A DNA stretch of 29,885 nucleotides from a virus, in IMG/VR virus record IMGVR_UViG_3300035201_000291, positions 1 to 29,885 of that record; one strand, 5' to 3'. Position numbers and translations under genes: made by a program. Under the pieces are notes generated by a model. That model was not told the DNA's origin. It saw nothing but the letters and a program-made list of their open reading frames with translations, and made no database searches. Below, piece by piece: positions 15,594 to 24,838 of the stretch (the stretch's first letter is position 1; every line of letters starts with the position of its first letter).

Positions 15594-16996
15594 AGTCACC
15601 AGAACTATCAGAATTTTTCAGTCTGATTGGTCAGGCTAAGAAAGAAAAAGAACAGGAGTTTGATAACTTACTGAAAGATGCTAATGTTGATATTGATCAA
15701 TTAACCACTTCGGTTTTTACAGACTTTGCAGAGGCAAAAGTAGAATTAGAAGAAAAGAAAAAGAAAGAAGAAGTTTTTATACAACAGTTAGATACTATTT
15801 TAGAGACTATTGATAAACCAAGAGATATTAAAGAAAATACTGTTATTGGAGTCCCTGAAGATATAGATATTTCTTCATTAGAAGAAGAGGAAGAAGAAAT
15901 AGTAGTAGAAGAGGAAATACAAGATGATGCAGATGAAGATACTGTAGCAAAGGCTATTAGGTTTATTGAAACTCAACTTGAAGAAGAACTCAAAGAGAAA
16001 GAACCAGATGAAGATAATATTGCAACTATAAAAGCTGAAGTTAAAGAACTTAGGAATATTCTTTATAAAGTTTTAGCTCATGGACCTGGTTCTGGTGAGG
16101 TTAGACTTTTAAGATTAGATGATGTTGATACTGATGATCTTTCAGATGGAAAGATATTAGAATATGATGCATCTTCAGAAAAATTAAAGTTTGTACCAAG
16201 TTCAGGCATTAGTACTACATGGACAGTTGATCCTATTGGTATTAGTACCACAAAGAATGTGGGAATGGGTACTACTGCTAAGTCTGATTATGCACTTTGG
16301 GTTGAAGGTACTGCTCGTATAACTGGTGTATTAACAATTGGTCAAAGTACTATTACTTTAGATCCTACTACAGATAAGGTAACTGTTGGTACAGGAATTA
16401 CATTAGATTCTGCTACTAATAGTATTTTGGTTGGTGGTAGTAAAGTTGCTGATAGTAGTGGTGATGCAAATTATTCTGGTATTATAACTGCTGCTGGTGC
16501 AAACTTTACTGGTAATGTTTCCGTTGGTGGAACACTTACTTATGAGGATGTAACTAATGTTGATGCTGTTGGTCTTATTACTGCACGTAATGGAATCAAT
16601 GTAACCAAAAATGGTATTAATGTATCTGCTGGTATAGTTACTGCAAGTGATGGTGTATCTGGCGATTTACTTTTAACCAACGGTTTTATCTCTAGTGCAA
16701 CCGCTACAACAACATCTACAAGTCAACAAGCTATTGATTCTTCTAATGGTACGGTATACCGTTCAGTAAAATATAATATTCAAGTAACAAGAGGTACGGA
16801 ATACCACATCACAGAAATATACATTGTTCATAATGGAACGACTGCATATGGTACAGAATATGCAATTATAAAGACTGGTTCATCATTAGCTGTTTTTGAA
16901 ACTGACTATGATGATAATGCAATAGTATTAAAAGCAACACCTACGTCTGCAACATCGACTGTTTTCAAAATGGTCAAAACTCTAGTTAAAGTATAA
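15590..16996 (+). CDS. Acidic coiled-coil/fibre-like chimeric protein between terminase genes
   Basis: This 468-residue protein has three parts. Residues 1-160 are charged and helical, with a Lys/Glu-rich stretch (VELEEKKKKEEVF) and a strongly acidic patch (LEEEEEEIVVEEEIQDDADE). A link at about 150-205 reads YKVLAHGPGSGEVRLLRLDD. From 206 to 365 it is a Gly/Thr/Val-rich beta region with GVLTIGQSTITLDP, GGTLTYEDVTNVD and VGLITARNGI, a pattern I know from cyanophage tail-fibre-like proteins. The last 100 residues form a separate compact beta domain. It starts within the stop of gp16 (ATGA). A virion fibre or appendage is the best guess; a packaging role is possible only from position. The stop codon lies within a perfect late-promoter octamer. 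Confidence 0.75.
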   Translation: MKSPELSEFFSLIGQAKKEKEQEFDNLLKDANVDIDQLTTSVFTDFAEAKVELEEKKKKEEVFIQQLDTILETIDKPRDIKENTVIGVPEDIDISSLEEEEEEIVVEEEIQDDADEDTVAKAIRFIETQLEEELKEKEPDEDNIATIKAEVKELRNILYKVLAHGPGSGEVRLLRLDDVDTDDLSDGKILEYDASSEKLKFVPSSGISTTWTVDPIGISTTKNVGMGTTAKSDYALWVEGTARITGVLTIGQSTITLDPTTDKVTVGTGITLDSATNSILVGGSKVADSSGDANYSGIITAAGANFTGNVSVGGTLTYEDVTNVDAVGLITARNGINVTKNGINVSAGIVTASDGVSGDLLLTNGFISSATATTTSTSQQAIDSSNGTVYRSVKYNIQVTRGTEYHITEIYIVHNGTTAYGTEYAIIKTGSSLAVFETDYDDNAIVLKATPTSATSTVFKMVKTLVKV

Positions 16997-16999
16997 ATA
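16992..16999 (+). promoter_or_regulatory. T4-like late promoter TATAAATA
   Basis: A perfect match to the T4 late octamer, with the TAA stop of the upstream gene in its middle. It ends 24 bases before the next start. A GGAG sequence at 17005-17008 lies in the leader. Confidence 0.6.
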
Positions 17000-17023
17000 A
17001 ATCTGGAGAAGTCTTCGAATAGA

Positions 17024-18460
17024 ATGAATTTTAAAGATTTTCGAGAAACAAGAACTGAGGGGAAGAAAAGTTGCCCCGAAGGAGAATATTATTGTTTTGA
17101 TGAATCAAAATGCAAACCTATTCCTAAAGGACATAAAGTTAGAGAGGATGGAGAGTTGGTAAAAGAAGATGCTAAGTATGGTTATGATAAAGATGGAAAT
17201 TCTCTAAACCCTAAAGATAAGAAGAAACTTCCAAAAAGAGAGGAAGATGAAGATCCAAGATCAATGGGAACTAAGTATCGTAATATAAAGAATCAAATGA
17301 GAGCAATGGGACTTAAGATGTCCTATGAACCAGAAATAAATGATGCTGTTGAGTATTTTTATGAACAAGGAATTACTGCTGAAGGAATAGATCTTATTAT
17401 TGAAGAAGTTGGTCTTGATACTTTTGTTGAATTTGTTATTAAGTCAGAGTTTTTGTCTGAAGAGAGACCTGCTCGTAAGATGAATGTAAGGACTAAGAAG
17501 ACTGTTCAGAAAGAAGTTGAGAAGATCAAAGCAAACAAATCTGATGTAGTTCCTCGTGGTACTCCAAAGGATACTCTTGGTCGTGCTCGTGCTGAAAGAT
17601 CTCTTAAGAAACCAAAACTAGCAAAACCAAGTGCTCCTGCAAAGAAGGTTGAAAAGTCTGTAACAAAAGTAAAACCAACTCAACCTGAAAAGACATCAAC
17701 AACTAAGGATGGAATTAAGTCTGGACTTCGCAGTAAGATTACTAGTGCAGTTAAGAAAGGTGTTGAACGTCATCAAGCAGCAACTAAGAATAATAAGTTT
17801 GTAAAAGGTGTAGAATCAGGTGTGAAAGCAGTTGGTAAAGCTGTTAAGGATGTTCATAGTGTTACTCAAGTGAATAAATCTAGAACTGTAAATATGCAGT
17901 CCTATGAATTAGAAGGTGATGTTATTTCTGAGGATGATGTTGTTAAAGTAGAAGGTAAGTTTGGTTATGTGGAATTTATTGATCTTGTAAAACCAGAACC
18001 TATGAAAGGTGTTAGTGAAGAGGCACCTCCAGGAAGAGAGAAACAAGTTAAAGCTTTAAAGAAAAAAGTAGGCGAAAAGAAAGCTTATGCTTATGCATGG
18101 GCTCAACATAATAAAGAAAGTTATGAGATTGATAAAGAAAAATTTAAGAAGGTGCAGAAAATAGATAAGATGCGTAAGCTTGCAATAAAAAATCCAAACG
18201 AGAATGAAGGTAATGTAGCACACAAGAAAGCAGGTGGTCCTAAACTCTATGGTGAAGGAAAGAGTTTTGGGGAATATAGAAAAGCTGTAAGTTCTGTATT
18301 CAAGAAAAAAGAAACTCCTCCACATAAGTATCCAGAAGGAACTAAATATAAAGATCCTGCTGATGCTGCAAAGAAGAAGTTAAAGGTAAGAGCACAAAAA
18401 GCAGTTGGTATTTTTCCAGATGCTGCTGATGAGAATCCAGAACGTAGTTCGTCTAAGTAA
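17024..18460 (+). CDS. Basic Lys-rich protein of unknown function (cyanophage-type)
   Basis: This 478-residue protein is rich in Lys and appears strongly basic. The N-terminus has three Cys (C17, C24, C30) in CPEGEYYCFDESKCKPIP. A predicted helical, acidic segment at about 110-145 reads EGIDLIIEEVGLDTFVEFV. Residues about 155-285 are Lys/Ala/Pro-rich and probably flexible. Near residues 330-365 is PPGREKQVKALKKKVGEKKA, then YAYAWAQHNK, a motif I recall from marine phage proteins. The C-terminus carries GGPKLYGEGKSFGEYRK. I recall similar conserved hypotheticals in cyanophages but no function. Its basic character suggests DNA contact, for instance as an internal head protein or packaging factor; that is inference. 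A late promoter precedes it and gp17 follows after 15 bases. Confidence 0.7.
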   Translation: MNFKDFRETRTEGKKSCPEGEYYCFDESKCKPIPKGHKVREDGELVKEDAKYGYDKDGNSLNPKDKKKLPKREEDEDPRSMGTKYRNIKNQMRAMGLKMSYEPEINDAVEYFYEQGITAEGIDLIIEEVGLDTFVEFVIKSEFLSEERPARKMNVRTKKTVQKEVEKIKANKSDVVPRGTPKDTLGRARAERSLKKPKLAKPSAPAKKVEKSVTKVKPTQPEKTSTTKDGIKSGLRSKITSAVKKGVERHQAATKNNKFVKGVESGVKAVGKAVKDVHSVTQVNKSRTVNMQSYELEGDVISEDDVVKVEGKFGYVEFIDLVKPEPMKGVSEEAPPGREKQVKALKKKVGEKKAYAYAWAQHNKESYEIDKEKFKKVQKIDKMRKLAIKNPNENEGNVAHKKAGGPKLYGEGKSFGEYRKAVSSVFKKKETPPHKYPEGTKYKDPADAAKKKLKVRAQKAVGIFPDAADENPERSSSK

Positions 18461-18475
18461 AAAACTAAAAATATT

Positions 18476-20125
18476 ATGAAAGTTGATGAAATTTATCTCG
18501 GTAATCCGAACCTAAAGAAGGCTAATGTTCAACAAGAATTTACTAAGGATCAAATTCTTGAATTTGTAGCCTGTAAGGAAGACCCTGTTTATTTTGCGAA
18601 ACGACACGTAAAAATTGTTTCTCTTGATGAGGGTTTAACTCCTTTTAAACCTTATCATTTCCAAGAGAAATTAATAACAAATTTCCACGAGAATAGATTT
18701 AATATTTGTAAGATGCCACGACAGACTGGTAAGTCTACTACTGTGGTTGCATATCTATTACATTATGCTGTTTTTAATGATAGTGTAAATATTGGCATAC
18801 TTGCAAACAAAGCTGCAACTGCTAGGGAACTTCTCAGTCGGTTACAAACTGCATACGAGAACTTACCTAAATGGATGCAACAGGGTATAATATCTTGGAA
18901 TAAAGGTTCATTGGAGTTAGAAAATGGCAGTAAGATATTGGCAGCTTCTACATCTGCATCTGCTGTCCGAGGTATGTCGTTTAACATCCTCTTTCTCGAC
19001 GAGTTCGCGTTCGTCCCAAATCACATTGCTGATTCGTTCTTTGCCTCTGTTTATCCTACTATTACGTCTGGTAAATCAACAAAAGTCATAATGGTTTCAA
19101 CCCCTCACGGGATGAATCATTTTTACAGATATTGGCATGATGCGGAAAGAGGTAAAAACGAATATGTTGCAACAGAGGTTCATTGGTCAGAAGTTCCAGG
19201 CAGAGATGCTGTTTGGAAAGAACAAACTATTGCTAACACATCTGAACAACAGTTTAAGGTTGAGTTTGAGTGTGAATTCTTAGGATCTGTTGATACTCTT
19301 ATTGCACCGTCTAAACTTCGTACATTAGTTTATGAAGATCCACTTCAACAAAGTAAGGGGATGGATATTTATGAACAACCTATTGATAACCATGATTATA
19401 TTGTTACAGTTGACGTTGCTCGTGGAGTAGGAATTGATTATTCTGCTTTCATTGTTGTAGATATTACAACATTCCCACATAGGGTTGTAGGAAAGTATAA
19501 GAATAATGAAGTGAAACCAATGTTATTCCCAAGCATTATTCATGATGTATCAAAGGCTTATAATAGTGCATATATTTTATGTGAAGTAAATGATATTGGT
19601 GATCAAGTTGCAAGTATTCTTCATTATGATCTTGAGTATACTAATCTCTTAATGTGTTCTATGAGAGGTAGAGCTGGTCAAGTTGTTGGTCAGGGATTCT
19701 CTGGTAAGAAGACACAACTTGGAGTTAAGATGTCCAAAACAGTTAAGAAAGTTGGATGTTCTAACTTAAAGACTTTAATAGAAGATGATAAGGTTATATT
19801 TAACGACTATGATATTATTGCGGAACTGACAACATTTATTCAAAAATATAATTCATTTGAAGCAGAAGAAGGATGTAATGATGACCTTGCAATGTGTCTT
19901 GTCATATATGCATGGTTAGTTGCACAGGACTATTTTAAAGAACTTACTGATCAAGATGTAAGAAAACGAATTTATGAAGATCAGAGAGATCAAATAGAAC
20001 AAGATATGGCTCCTTTTGGGTTCATTGTAGATGGAACAGAAGAGTCAAGTTTTGTGGATGCCGAGGGTGATAGATGGCATACAGATGAGTATGGAGACCG
20101 TTCATATATGTGGGATTACCTTTAA
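18476..20125 (+). CDS. 17: Terminase large subunit gp17 (packaging ATPase/nuclease)
   Basis: This 549-residue protein has both domains of the T4 gp17 motor. ATPase domain: Walker A PRQTGKST at residues 81-88, Walker B ILFLDEFAF with D175 and E176, and coupling motif VSTP at 207-210. Nuclease domain (RNase H fold): D313 in VDVARGVGIDYSAF, E370 in CEVNDIGDQVA, and D469/D470 in CNDDLAM, which fit the three acidic metal ligands of the T4 enzyme. It cuts concatemeric DNA and pumps it through the portal. T4 gp17 is longer (610 residues). All catalytic motifs are intact and no intron or intein is seen. No clear Shine-Dalgarno precedes the ATG. Confidence 0.97.
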   Translation: MKVDEIYLGNPNLKKANVQQEFTKDQILEFVACKEDPVYFAKRHVKIVSLDEGLTPFKPYHFQEKLITNFHENRFNICKMPRQTGKSTTVVAYLLHYAVFNDSVNIGILANKAATARELLSRLQTAYENLPKWMQQGIISWNKGSLELENGSKILAASTSASAVRGMSFNILFLDEFAFVPNHIADSFFASVYPTITSGKSTKVIMVSTPHGMNHFYRYWHDAERGKNEYVATEVHWSEVPGRDAVWKEQTIANTSEQQFKVEFECEFLGSVDTLIAPSKLRTLVYEDPLQQSKGMDIYEQPIDNHDYIVTVDVARGVGIDYSAFIVVDITTFPHRVVGKYKNNEVKPMLFPSIIHDVSKAYNSAYILCEVNDIGDQVASILHYDLEYTNLLMCSMRGRAGQVVGQGFSGKKTQLGVKMSKTVKKVGCSNLKTLIEDDKVIFNDYDIIAELTTFIQKYNSFEAEEGCNDDLAMCLVIYAWLVAQDYFKELTDQDVRKRIYEDQRDQIEQDMAPFGFIVDGTEESSFVDAEGDRWHTDEYGDRSYMWDYL

Positions 20126-20137
20126 GGTTGTAAAAAT

Positions 20138-20145
20138 AATAAATA
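20138..20145 (+). promoter_or_regulatory. T4-like late promoter upstream of tail sheath gene
   Basis: AATAAATA, seven of eight matches to TATAAATA, lies in the 64-base gap between gp17 and gp18. A strong GGGGAG Shine-Dalgarno is at 20175-20180, nine bases before the gp18 start. Confidence 0.5.
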
Positions 20146-20189
20146 ATCTTAGAAAAAAACTTTGAGAAATCTACGGGGAGCGAACTTAA

Positions 20190-22406
20190 ATGGCTAACAT
20201 AGGTTTAGTATCTCCAGGAGTAAAGGTTAGGGAAATTGACCTTACTGTTGGAAGGATTGATTCTATAAGTGATCAAACAGGTGCCATTGTCGGTCCCTTT
20301 GCACAAGGTCCAGTTTTAGAACCAATTTTAATAGAGAACGAACAGGACTTAATTGACACTTTTGGAAAACCAATTTCTTCTGATAGACAGTATGAATATT
20401 GGTACTCAGCATCTAACTACCTGCAGTATGGTGGTATCTTAAGAGTTGCTAGGGTTGATGGTGGAAATCTTAAGAATGCTAACGTTGGTCCAGTTGGTGT
20501 TGCATCAACAACTAACGTGAAGATAAAGTCTTATGAAGATTATAAGAATAATTATGAAGATACTACTGCTTATAGAGTAGCTGCAAGAAACCCAGGAAGT
20601 TGGGCAGAAGGTGTTAAGGTTTGTGTTATTGACGGTGCTGCAGACCAGACTATTAATATAGGTGATAAAGCTGTTGGTGTTGCAACAGTTGGTGTTGCTG
20701 TAACTCAAGCAAATACTTCTGTTGTTGCTGGTGTAGGAACAACTTCCGTTAACGATGGTTATCTTCAAGGTATCATTGTTGGTAAAGGAACCAGTACTAT
20801 AGATGTTAAAGTTCTTAATAGAGTTTCTGCTGCTGGTACTATCTTCCCAGTTGAATATACGGAAAATGGACCATTTGCTTTCCGAGTAGGTGCTGCAACT
20901 AGTGATGGTGGTATTGCTAAGGGTATTCCAGGAGAAAATGGAATTAGTATTCTTGGTAGTAACTCAACTATTGCTGGACCACAAATTGGTTTCTCAACTG
21001 CTTCTACTATTAATTCTGTTACTGACTGGTATGGTGATCAATCACTTCAGTTAAGTAATGGTTCAATTCCTTGGAAGACTGTTGCTACAAAACCAGGTAC
21101 TAGTGGATATGCAGCTTCAAGAAATTCATCTAATGATGAACTTCATGTAGTTGTTGTTGATGACAGTGGAAAGATTTCAGGTACTTCTGGAACTATTCTT
21201 GAGAGTTTCTCATTCCTATCTAAGGCTAAGGATAACGTAAACGCATTAGGAACAAAAGTTTATTATAAGGATTATATTGCAGACAACTCCAACTACATTT
21301 ATGTCGGAGTTGCAACTGGAGATGGTTCTCTCTCATCTGGTATCTCAACTGCTTTCACAGCAACTGCAACCAGTAATGTTTGGGGAACTGATACTCAGGA
21401 TGTTGACTTCAACTCAGTTGGTAACACACTTTATACTTTAGCAAGTGGTAAAGATTACTCTGCTGGTGCTGGTGCTGCAACTGCTGTTGGTGGATATGTT
21501 TGTGGTCTTGGTGATATCATTGGTGGTTATGAGTTATTTGAAAATGAGGCTGAGTACTCAGTTAACTACTTAATTCAAGGACCAGGTATTGCTACTTCTA
21601 AAGTAGACTCACAAGCAAAGTCCAATAAACTCATTCAGATTGCTGAAAGTAGAAAGGATTGTATCGCTGTAGTCGGACCTCATAGAGGCGCTACTGTTGA
21701 TGTTACAAAGTCTAGTGATCAAACAGATAATGTTGTTGCATATGCTGACGCATTAACTTCATCTTCTTATGCTGTTATTGACTCTGGTTATAAGTATCAA
21801 TATGACCGTTTCAATAATACATTCCAGTATATCCCACTAAATGCAGATATTGCTGGTTTGATGGCTAGAACATCTTCTGAACAATATCCTTGGTTCTCAC
21901 CTGCTGGTTCTCAAAGAGGATCTATTTTAAATGCAGTGAAACTTGCTTATAACCCAAGTAAGGTTCAGAGAGATAGTCTTTATACTAGAAGAGTTAACCC
22001 TGTTATCTTCTCTCCTGGTGCTGGTTTCGTTCTGTTTGGTGACAAGACTGCATTAGGATATGCATCCGCATTCGATAGAATCAATGTTAGAAGACTATTC
22101 TTAACACTTGAACAAACTATTGAAGTTGCTGCAAGAGCACAACTCTTTGAGTTCAACGATGAAATTACACGTTCTAATTTCCGTAATATCGTAGAACCTT
22201 ACCTTCGTGATGTTCAGTCTAAGAGAGGCGTCAGTGATTTTGTTGTTATCTGTGATGAAACAAATAACACTCCTGATGTTATTGATGCTAATGAATTTAA
22301 AGCTGACATCTTCATCAAACCTGCACGTTCTATCAACTTCGTTGGTCTAACCTTCGTTGCAACTAGAACTGGGGTTTCCTTCGAAGAAGTCACTGGTCGA
22401 GTTTAA
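20190..22406 (+). CDS. 18: Tail sheath protein gp18
   Basis: This 738-residue protein starts MANIGLVSPGVKVREIDLTV, the recognisable N-terminus of T4-like contractile sheath proteins. The conserved C-terminal domain (about 600-738) includes RRLFLTLEQTIEVAARAQLF, FNDEITRSNFRNIVEPYLRD and the GLTFVATRTGVSFEE end, which make the inter-subunit strand contacts of the sheath. T4 gp18 has 659 residues. The middle (about 150-460) is enriched in Gly, Ser and Thr with GVGTTS-type motifs and probably corresponds to the variable surface domains. The gene has its own promoter-like octamer and a strong Shine-Dalgarno, fitting a high-copy protein. Confidence 0.97.
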   Translation: MANIGLVSPGVKVREIDLTVGRIDSISDQTGAIVGPFAQGPVLEPILIENEQDLIDTFGKPISSDRQYEYWYSASNYLQYGGILRVARVDGGNLKNANVGPVGVASTTNVKIKSYEDYKNNYEDTTAYRVAARNPGSWAEGVKVCVIDGAADQTINIGDKAVGVATVGVAVTQANTSVVAGVGTTSVNDGYLQGIIVGKGTSTIDVKVLNRVSAAGTIFPVEYTENGPFAFRVGAATSDGGIAKGIPGENGISILGSNSTIAGPQIGFSTASTINSVTDWYGDQSLQLSNGSIPWKTVATKPGTSGYAASRNSSNDELHVVVVDDSGKISGTSGTILESFSFLSKAKDNVNALGTKVYYKDYIADNSNYIYVGVATGDGSLSSGISTAFTATATSNVWGTDTQDVDFNSVGNTLYTLASGKDYSAGAGAATAVGGYVCGLGDIIGGYELFENEAEYSVNYLIQGPGIATSKVDSQAKSNKLIQIAESRKDCIAVVGPHRGATVDVTKSSDQTDNVVAYADALTSSSYAVIDSGYKYQYDRFNNTFQYIPLNADIAGLMARTSSEQYPWFSPAGSQRGSILNAVKLAYNPSKVQRDSLYTRRVNPVIFSPGAGFVLFGDKTALGYASAFDRINVRRLFLTLEQTIEVAARAQLFEFNDEITRSNFRNIVEPYLRDVQSKRGVSDFVVICDETNNTPDVIDANEFKADIFIKPARSINFVGLTFVATRTGVSFEEVTGRV

Positions 22407-22446
22407 TTATTTTTTAACCAAACACATTTAAGGAGAGTATTAACAA

Positions 22447-23079
22447 ATGGCATTAGCTTTCAGAGAAAGAACTATCGACGACTTCAAAGGTAAGTTAGTT
22501 GGTGGTGGTGTTAGACCGAATCTGTTTGAGGTTGAACTTGCTTGGCCCGACGGATATGGTTTAGTTCAGGATGGTGTTGATAGAGACAGTAGATTTCTAG
22601 TTAAAGCTGCATCACTTCCTGCTTCACAAATTCAGTCTATTGAAGTTCCATTTAGAGGTCGTATTTTAAAAATTGCTGGTGACCGTAAGTTTGAAACTTG
22701 GACTATTACAGTCATCAATGATCAAAACTTCTCTATCAGACAGTCTATGGAATCATGGATGAATAATATCAATAACCATGAATACGATAGTGGAGTTGTT
22801 GATCCAAACTCTTATCAGACAAACTTCAAAGTACATCAACTTGGAAGAGGACCAAAATCTGGTGATGGTAACATTCCTATTCTCAGGTCATACGAAATGA
22901 GAGGATGTTTCCCAACTGGTATTGGTGCAATAGATCTTTCATACGATAATCAAGACCAGATTCAAGAATATCAAGTTGAATTCCAAGTCCAGTGGTGGCA
23001 ACCAGTTAGTACATCAGGCGAAAGTCTTTTGACAACTAAGGGTACTGCAAGGTATACTACCAATCAGGTAGCTACATAA
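22447..23079 (+). CDS. 19: Tail tube protein gp19
   Basis: This 210-residue protein matches T4 gp19 (163 residues) at RPNLFEVEL (residues 23-31; RPNLFQVEI in T4), at KAASLPAS, and at GDRKFETWTITVINDQNF (from 78; GDRTFDDWTVTVMND in T4). The C-terminal part GIGAIDLSYDNQDQIQEYQV also fits the family. gp19 forms the inner tube through which DNA passes. The extra length is in a loop near 33-50 and a C-terminal extension of about 20 residues. AGGAGAG at 22431-22437 is a good ribosome site. The stop codon lies within the next late-promoter octamer. Confidence 0.97.
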   Translation: MALAFRERTIDDFKGKLVGGGVRPNLFEVELAWPDGYGLVQDGVDRDSRFLVKAASLPASQIQSIEVPFRGRILKIAGDRKFETWTITVINDQNFSIRQSMESWMNNINNHEYDSGVVDPNSYQTNFKVHQLGRGPKSGDGNIPILRSYEMRGCFPTGIGAIDLSYDNQDQIQEYQVEFQVQWWQPVSTSGESLLTTKGTARYTTNQVAT

Positions 23080-23082
23080 ATA
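23075..23082 (+). promoter_or_regulatory. T4-like late promoter over the gp19 stop, upstream of portal gene
   Basis: CATAAATA, seven of eight matches to TATAAATA, contains the gp19 TAA stop. The following leader to 23118 holds small inverted repeats and no strong Shine-Dalgarno. Confidence 0.5.
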
Positions 23083-23118
23083 CTATTATAAGATACCAGT
23101 TAACGTAACTATAATATT

Positions 23119-24810
23119 ATGCCATCTCTCTTTGGATTTTCCATTGACGATTCTTATAAGAAAGCGTCGAAAACAGTAGTCTCACCCGTTCCCCAAACTG
23201 AGGAGGATGGGTCAGACTATTTTATTGCGTCTGGTTTTTATGGACAATATCTGGATGTTGAAGGTGTATTTAAAACTGAATATGATCTTCTTAGAAGATA
23301 TCGTGAAATGGCACTTCATCCAGAAGTCGATGGTGCAGTAGAAGATATTATTAGTGAAGCTATTGTATCAGATTTAAATGATACTCCAGTAGAAATTGAA
23401 TTATCTAACTTGAAAGTGGGTGATAAGGTAAAAGATATCATCCGTGAAGAGTTCCAGTATATCAAAGATATGCTGGATTTTGATAAAAAATCGCATGAAA
23501 TATTCAGAAACTGGTATGTAGACGGTAGAATCTATTATCATAAGGTTATTGACCTTGATAAACCAGAAGAAGGTATTAAAGAATTAAGGTTTATTGATGC
23601 GTTAAAAATTAAGTATGTAAGGGAAGTTAAGAAGACACAAAAAGATGCAGAAGGTTCTATCGCAGACTATGCTAGAATGGCTGGGTCTAGTGATAATCCA
23701 GAAAAGTTTGATTTCCCAGGTATAAGTGAGTATTTCATTTATACACCTAATACTGTTCAAAAGAACCAATATGGTTCTGTTGCAGTAACTGCTCAACAAA
23801 GAGATGCAATAAAACTTGCAAAAGATGCTGTTGCATATTGCACTTCTGGTTTAGTAGATAGAAATAAGCACACAACACTTTCTTATTTGCATAAAGCAAT
23901 TAAGGCACTTAACCAACTACGAATGATTGAAGACTCGTTGGTTATCTATAGGTTGTCTCGTGCTCCAGAAAGAAGAATTTTCTATATTGATGTAGGTAAC
24001 CTTCCTAAGATTAAAGCTGAACAATATCTTAAGGAAGTAATGAGTCGGTATCGTAACAAGTTAACTTACGATGCACAGACTGGTGAAATTAGAGATGATA
24101 AAAAATATATGTCCATGATGGAAGACTTCTGGCTTCCTAGAAGAGAAGGTGGTAGAGGAACTGAAATTTCTACTCTTCCAGGTGGACAAAATCTTGGTGA
24201 ACTAACTGACGTTGAGTATTTCCAAAAGAAACTTTATCGTTCTCTTGGAGTACCAGAGTCAAGAATGAGTATTGATGATGGATTTAGTCTCGGAAGATCT
24301 TCTGAAATTCTAAGAGATGAACTTAAGTTTACTAAGTTTGTTGGAAGAATGAGGAAGAGGTTTAGTAGACTTTTCCATGATATTCTTAGAACTCAACTTA
24401 TTCTTAAGAATATCATTACTCCAGAAGAATGGGATCAAATGAGTGATCACATTCAATATGATTACCTATATGACAATCATTTCTCAGAACTTAAAGAAGC
24501 TGAGTTAATGAATGAGCGTTTAGGTCTTATTGCACAAGCAGACCCATATATTGGTAAGTATTATTCAGTTGATCATGTTCGTCGTAAGATTCTACGTCAA
24601 ACCGACGAAGAGATTTTAGAAGAAGATAAACAAATGGCTGCTGAAAAGGAAGCCGGAATTATCCCTCCAACTGAAGATGAAATGATGTTAGCACAAGCAG
24701 CACTTAGTGCTGATGGAGGAATGGGTAATATTCCTCAAGATATGGAAGTCGATGCTAGTGCAGTAAATGGACCAAGTACACCAAAAACACCCAAAGGTGG
24801 TGAAATATAA
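23119..24810 (+). CDS. 20: Portal vertex protein gp20
   Basis: This 563-residue protein fits the T4-like portal family (T4 gp20, 524 residues). Conserved blocks include YREMALHPEVDGAVEDIISE (61-80), RAPERRIFYIDVGNLP at 281-296, the segment with SMMEDFWLPRREGGRGTEIS, and LGVPESRM. Twelve copies form the portal ring on which the prohead core assembles, where gp17 docks for packaging, and to which the neck attaches. The acidic C-terminus ends in a Pro/Gly-rich tail. gp20 is a widely used marker gene for marine myoviruses. Its stop codon lies within a perfect TATAAATA. Confidence 0.97.
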   Translation: MPSLFGFSIDDSYKKASKTVVSPVPQTEEDGSDYFIASGFYGQYLDVEGVFKTEYDLLRRYREMALHPEVDGAVEDIISEAIVSDLNDTPVEIELSNLKVGDKVKDIIREEFQYIKDMLDFDKKSHEIFRNWYVDGRIYYHKVIDLDKPEEGIKELRFIDALKIKYVREVKKTQKDAEGSIADYARMAGSSDNPEKFDFPGISEYFIYTPNTVQKNQYGSVAVTAQQRDAIKLAKDAVAYCTSGLVDRNKHTTLSYLHKAIKALNQLRMIEDSLVIYRLSRAPERRIFYIDVGNLPKIKAEQYLKEVMSRYRNKLTYDAQTGEIRDDKKYMSMMEDFWLPRREGGRGTEISTLPGGQNLGELTDVEYFQKKLYRSLGVPESRMSIDDGFSLGRSSEILRDELKFTKFVGRMRKRFSRLFHDILRTQLILKNIITPEEWDQMSDHIQYDYLYDNHFSELKEAELMNERLGLIAQADPYIGKYYSVDHVRRKILRQTDEEILEEDKQMAAEKEAGIIPPTEDEMMLAQAALSADGGMGNIPQDMEVDASAVNGPSTPKTPKGGEI

Positions 24811-24813
24811 ATA
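24806..24813 (+). promoter_or_regulatory. T4-like late promoter TATAAATA over the portal stop
   Basis: A perfect octamer containing the gp20 TAA stop, ending 25 bases before the gp67-like start. It would drive the prohead core, beta-rich and protease genes. Confidence 0.6.
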
Positions 24814-24838
24814 AAACATAGGTATATCTTTTTGTCTC

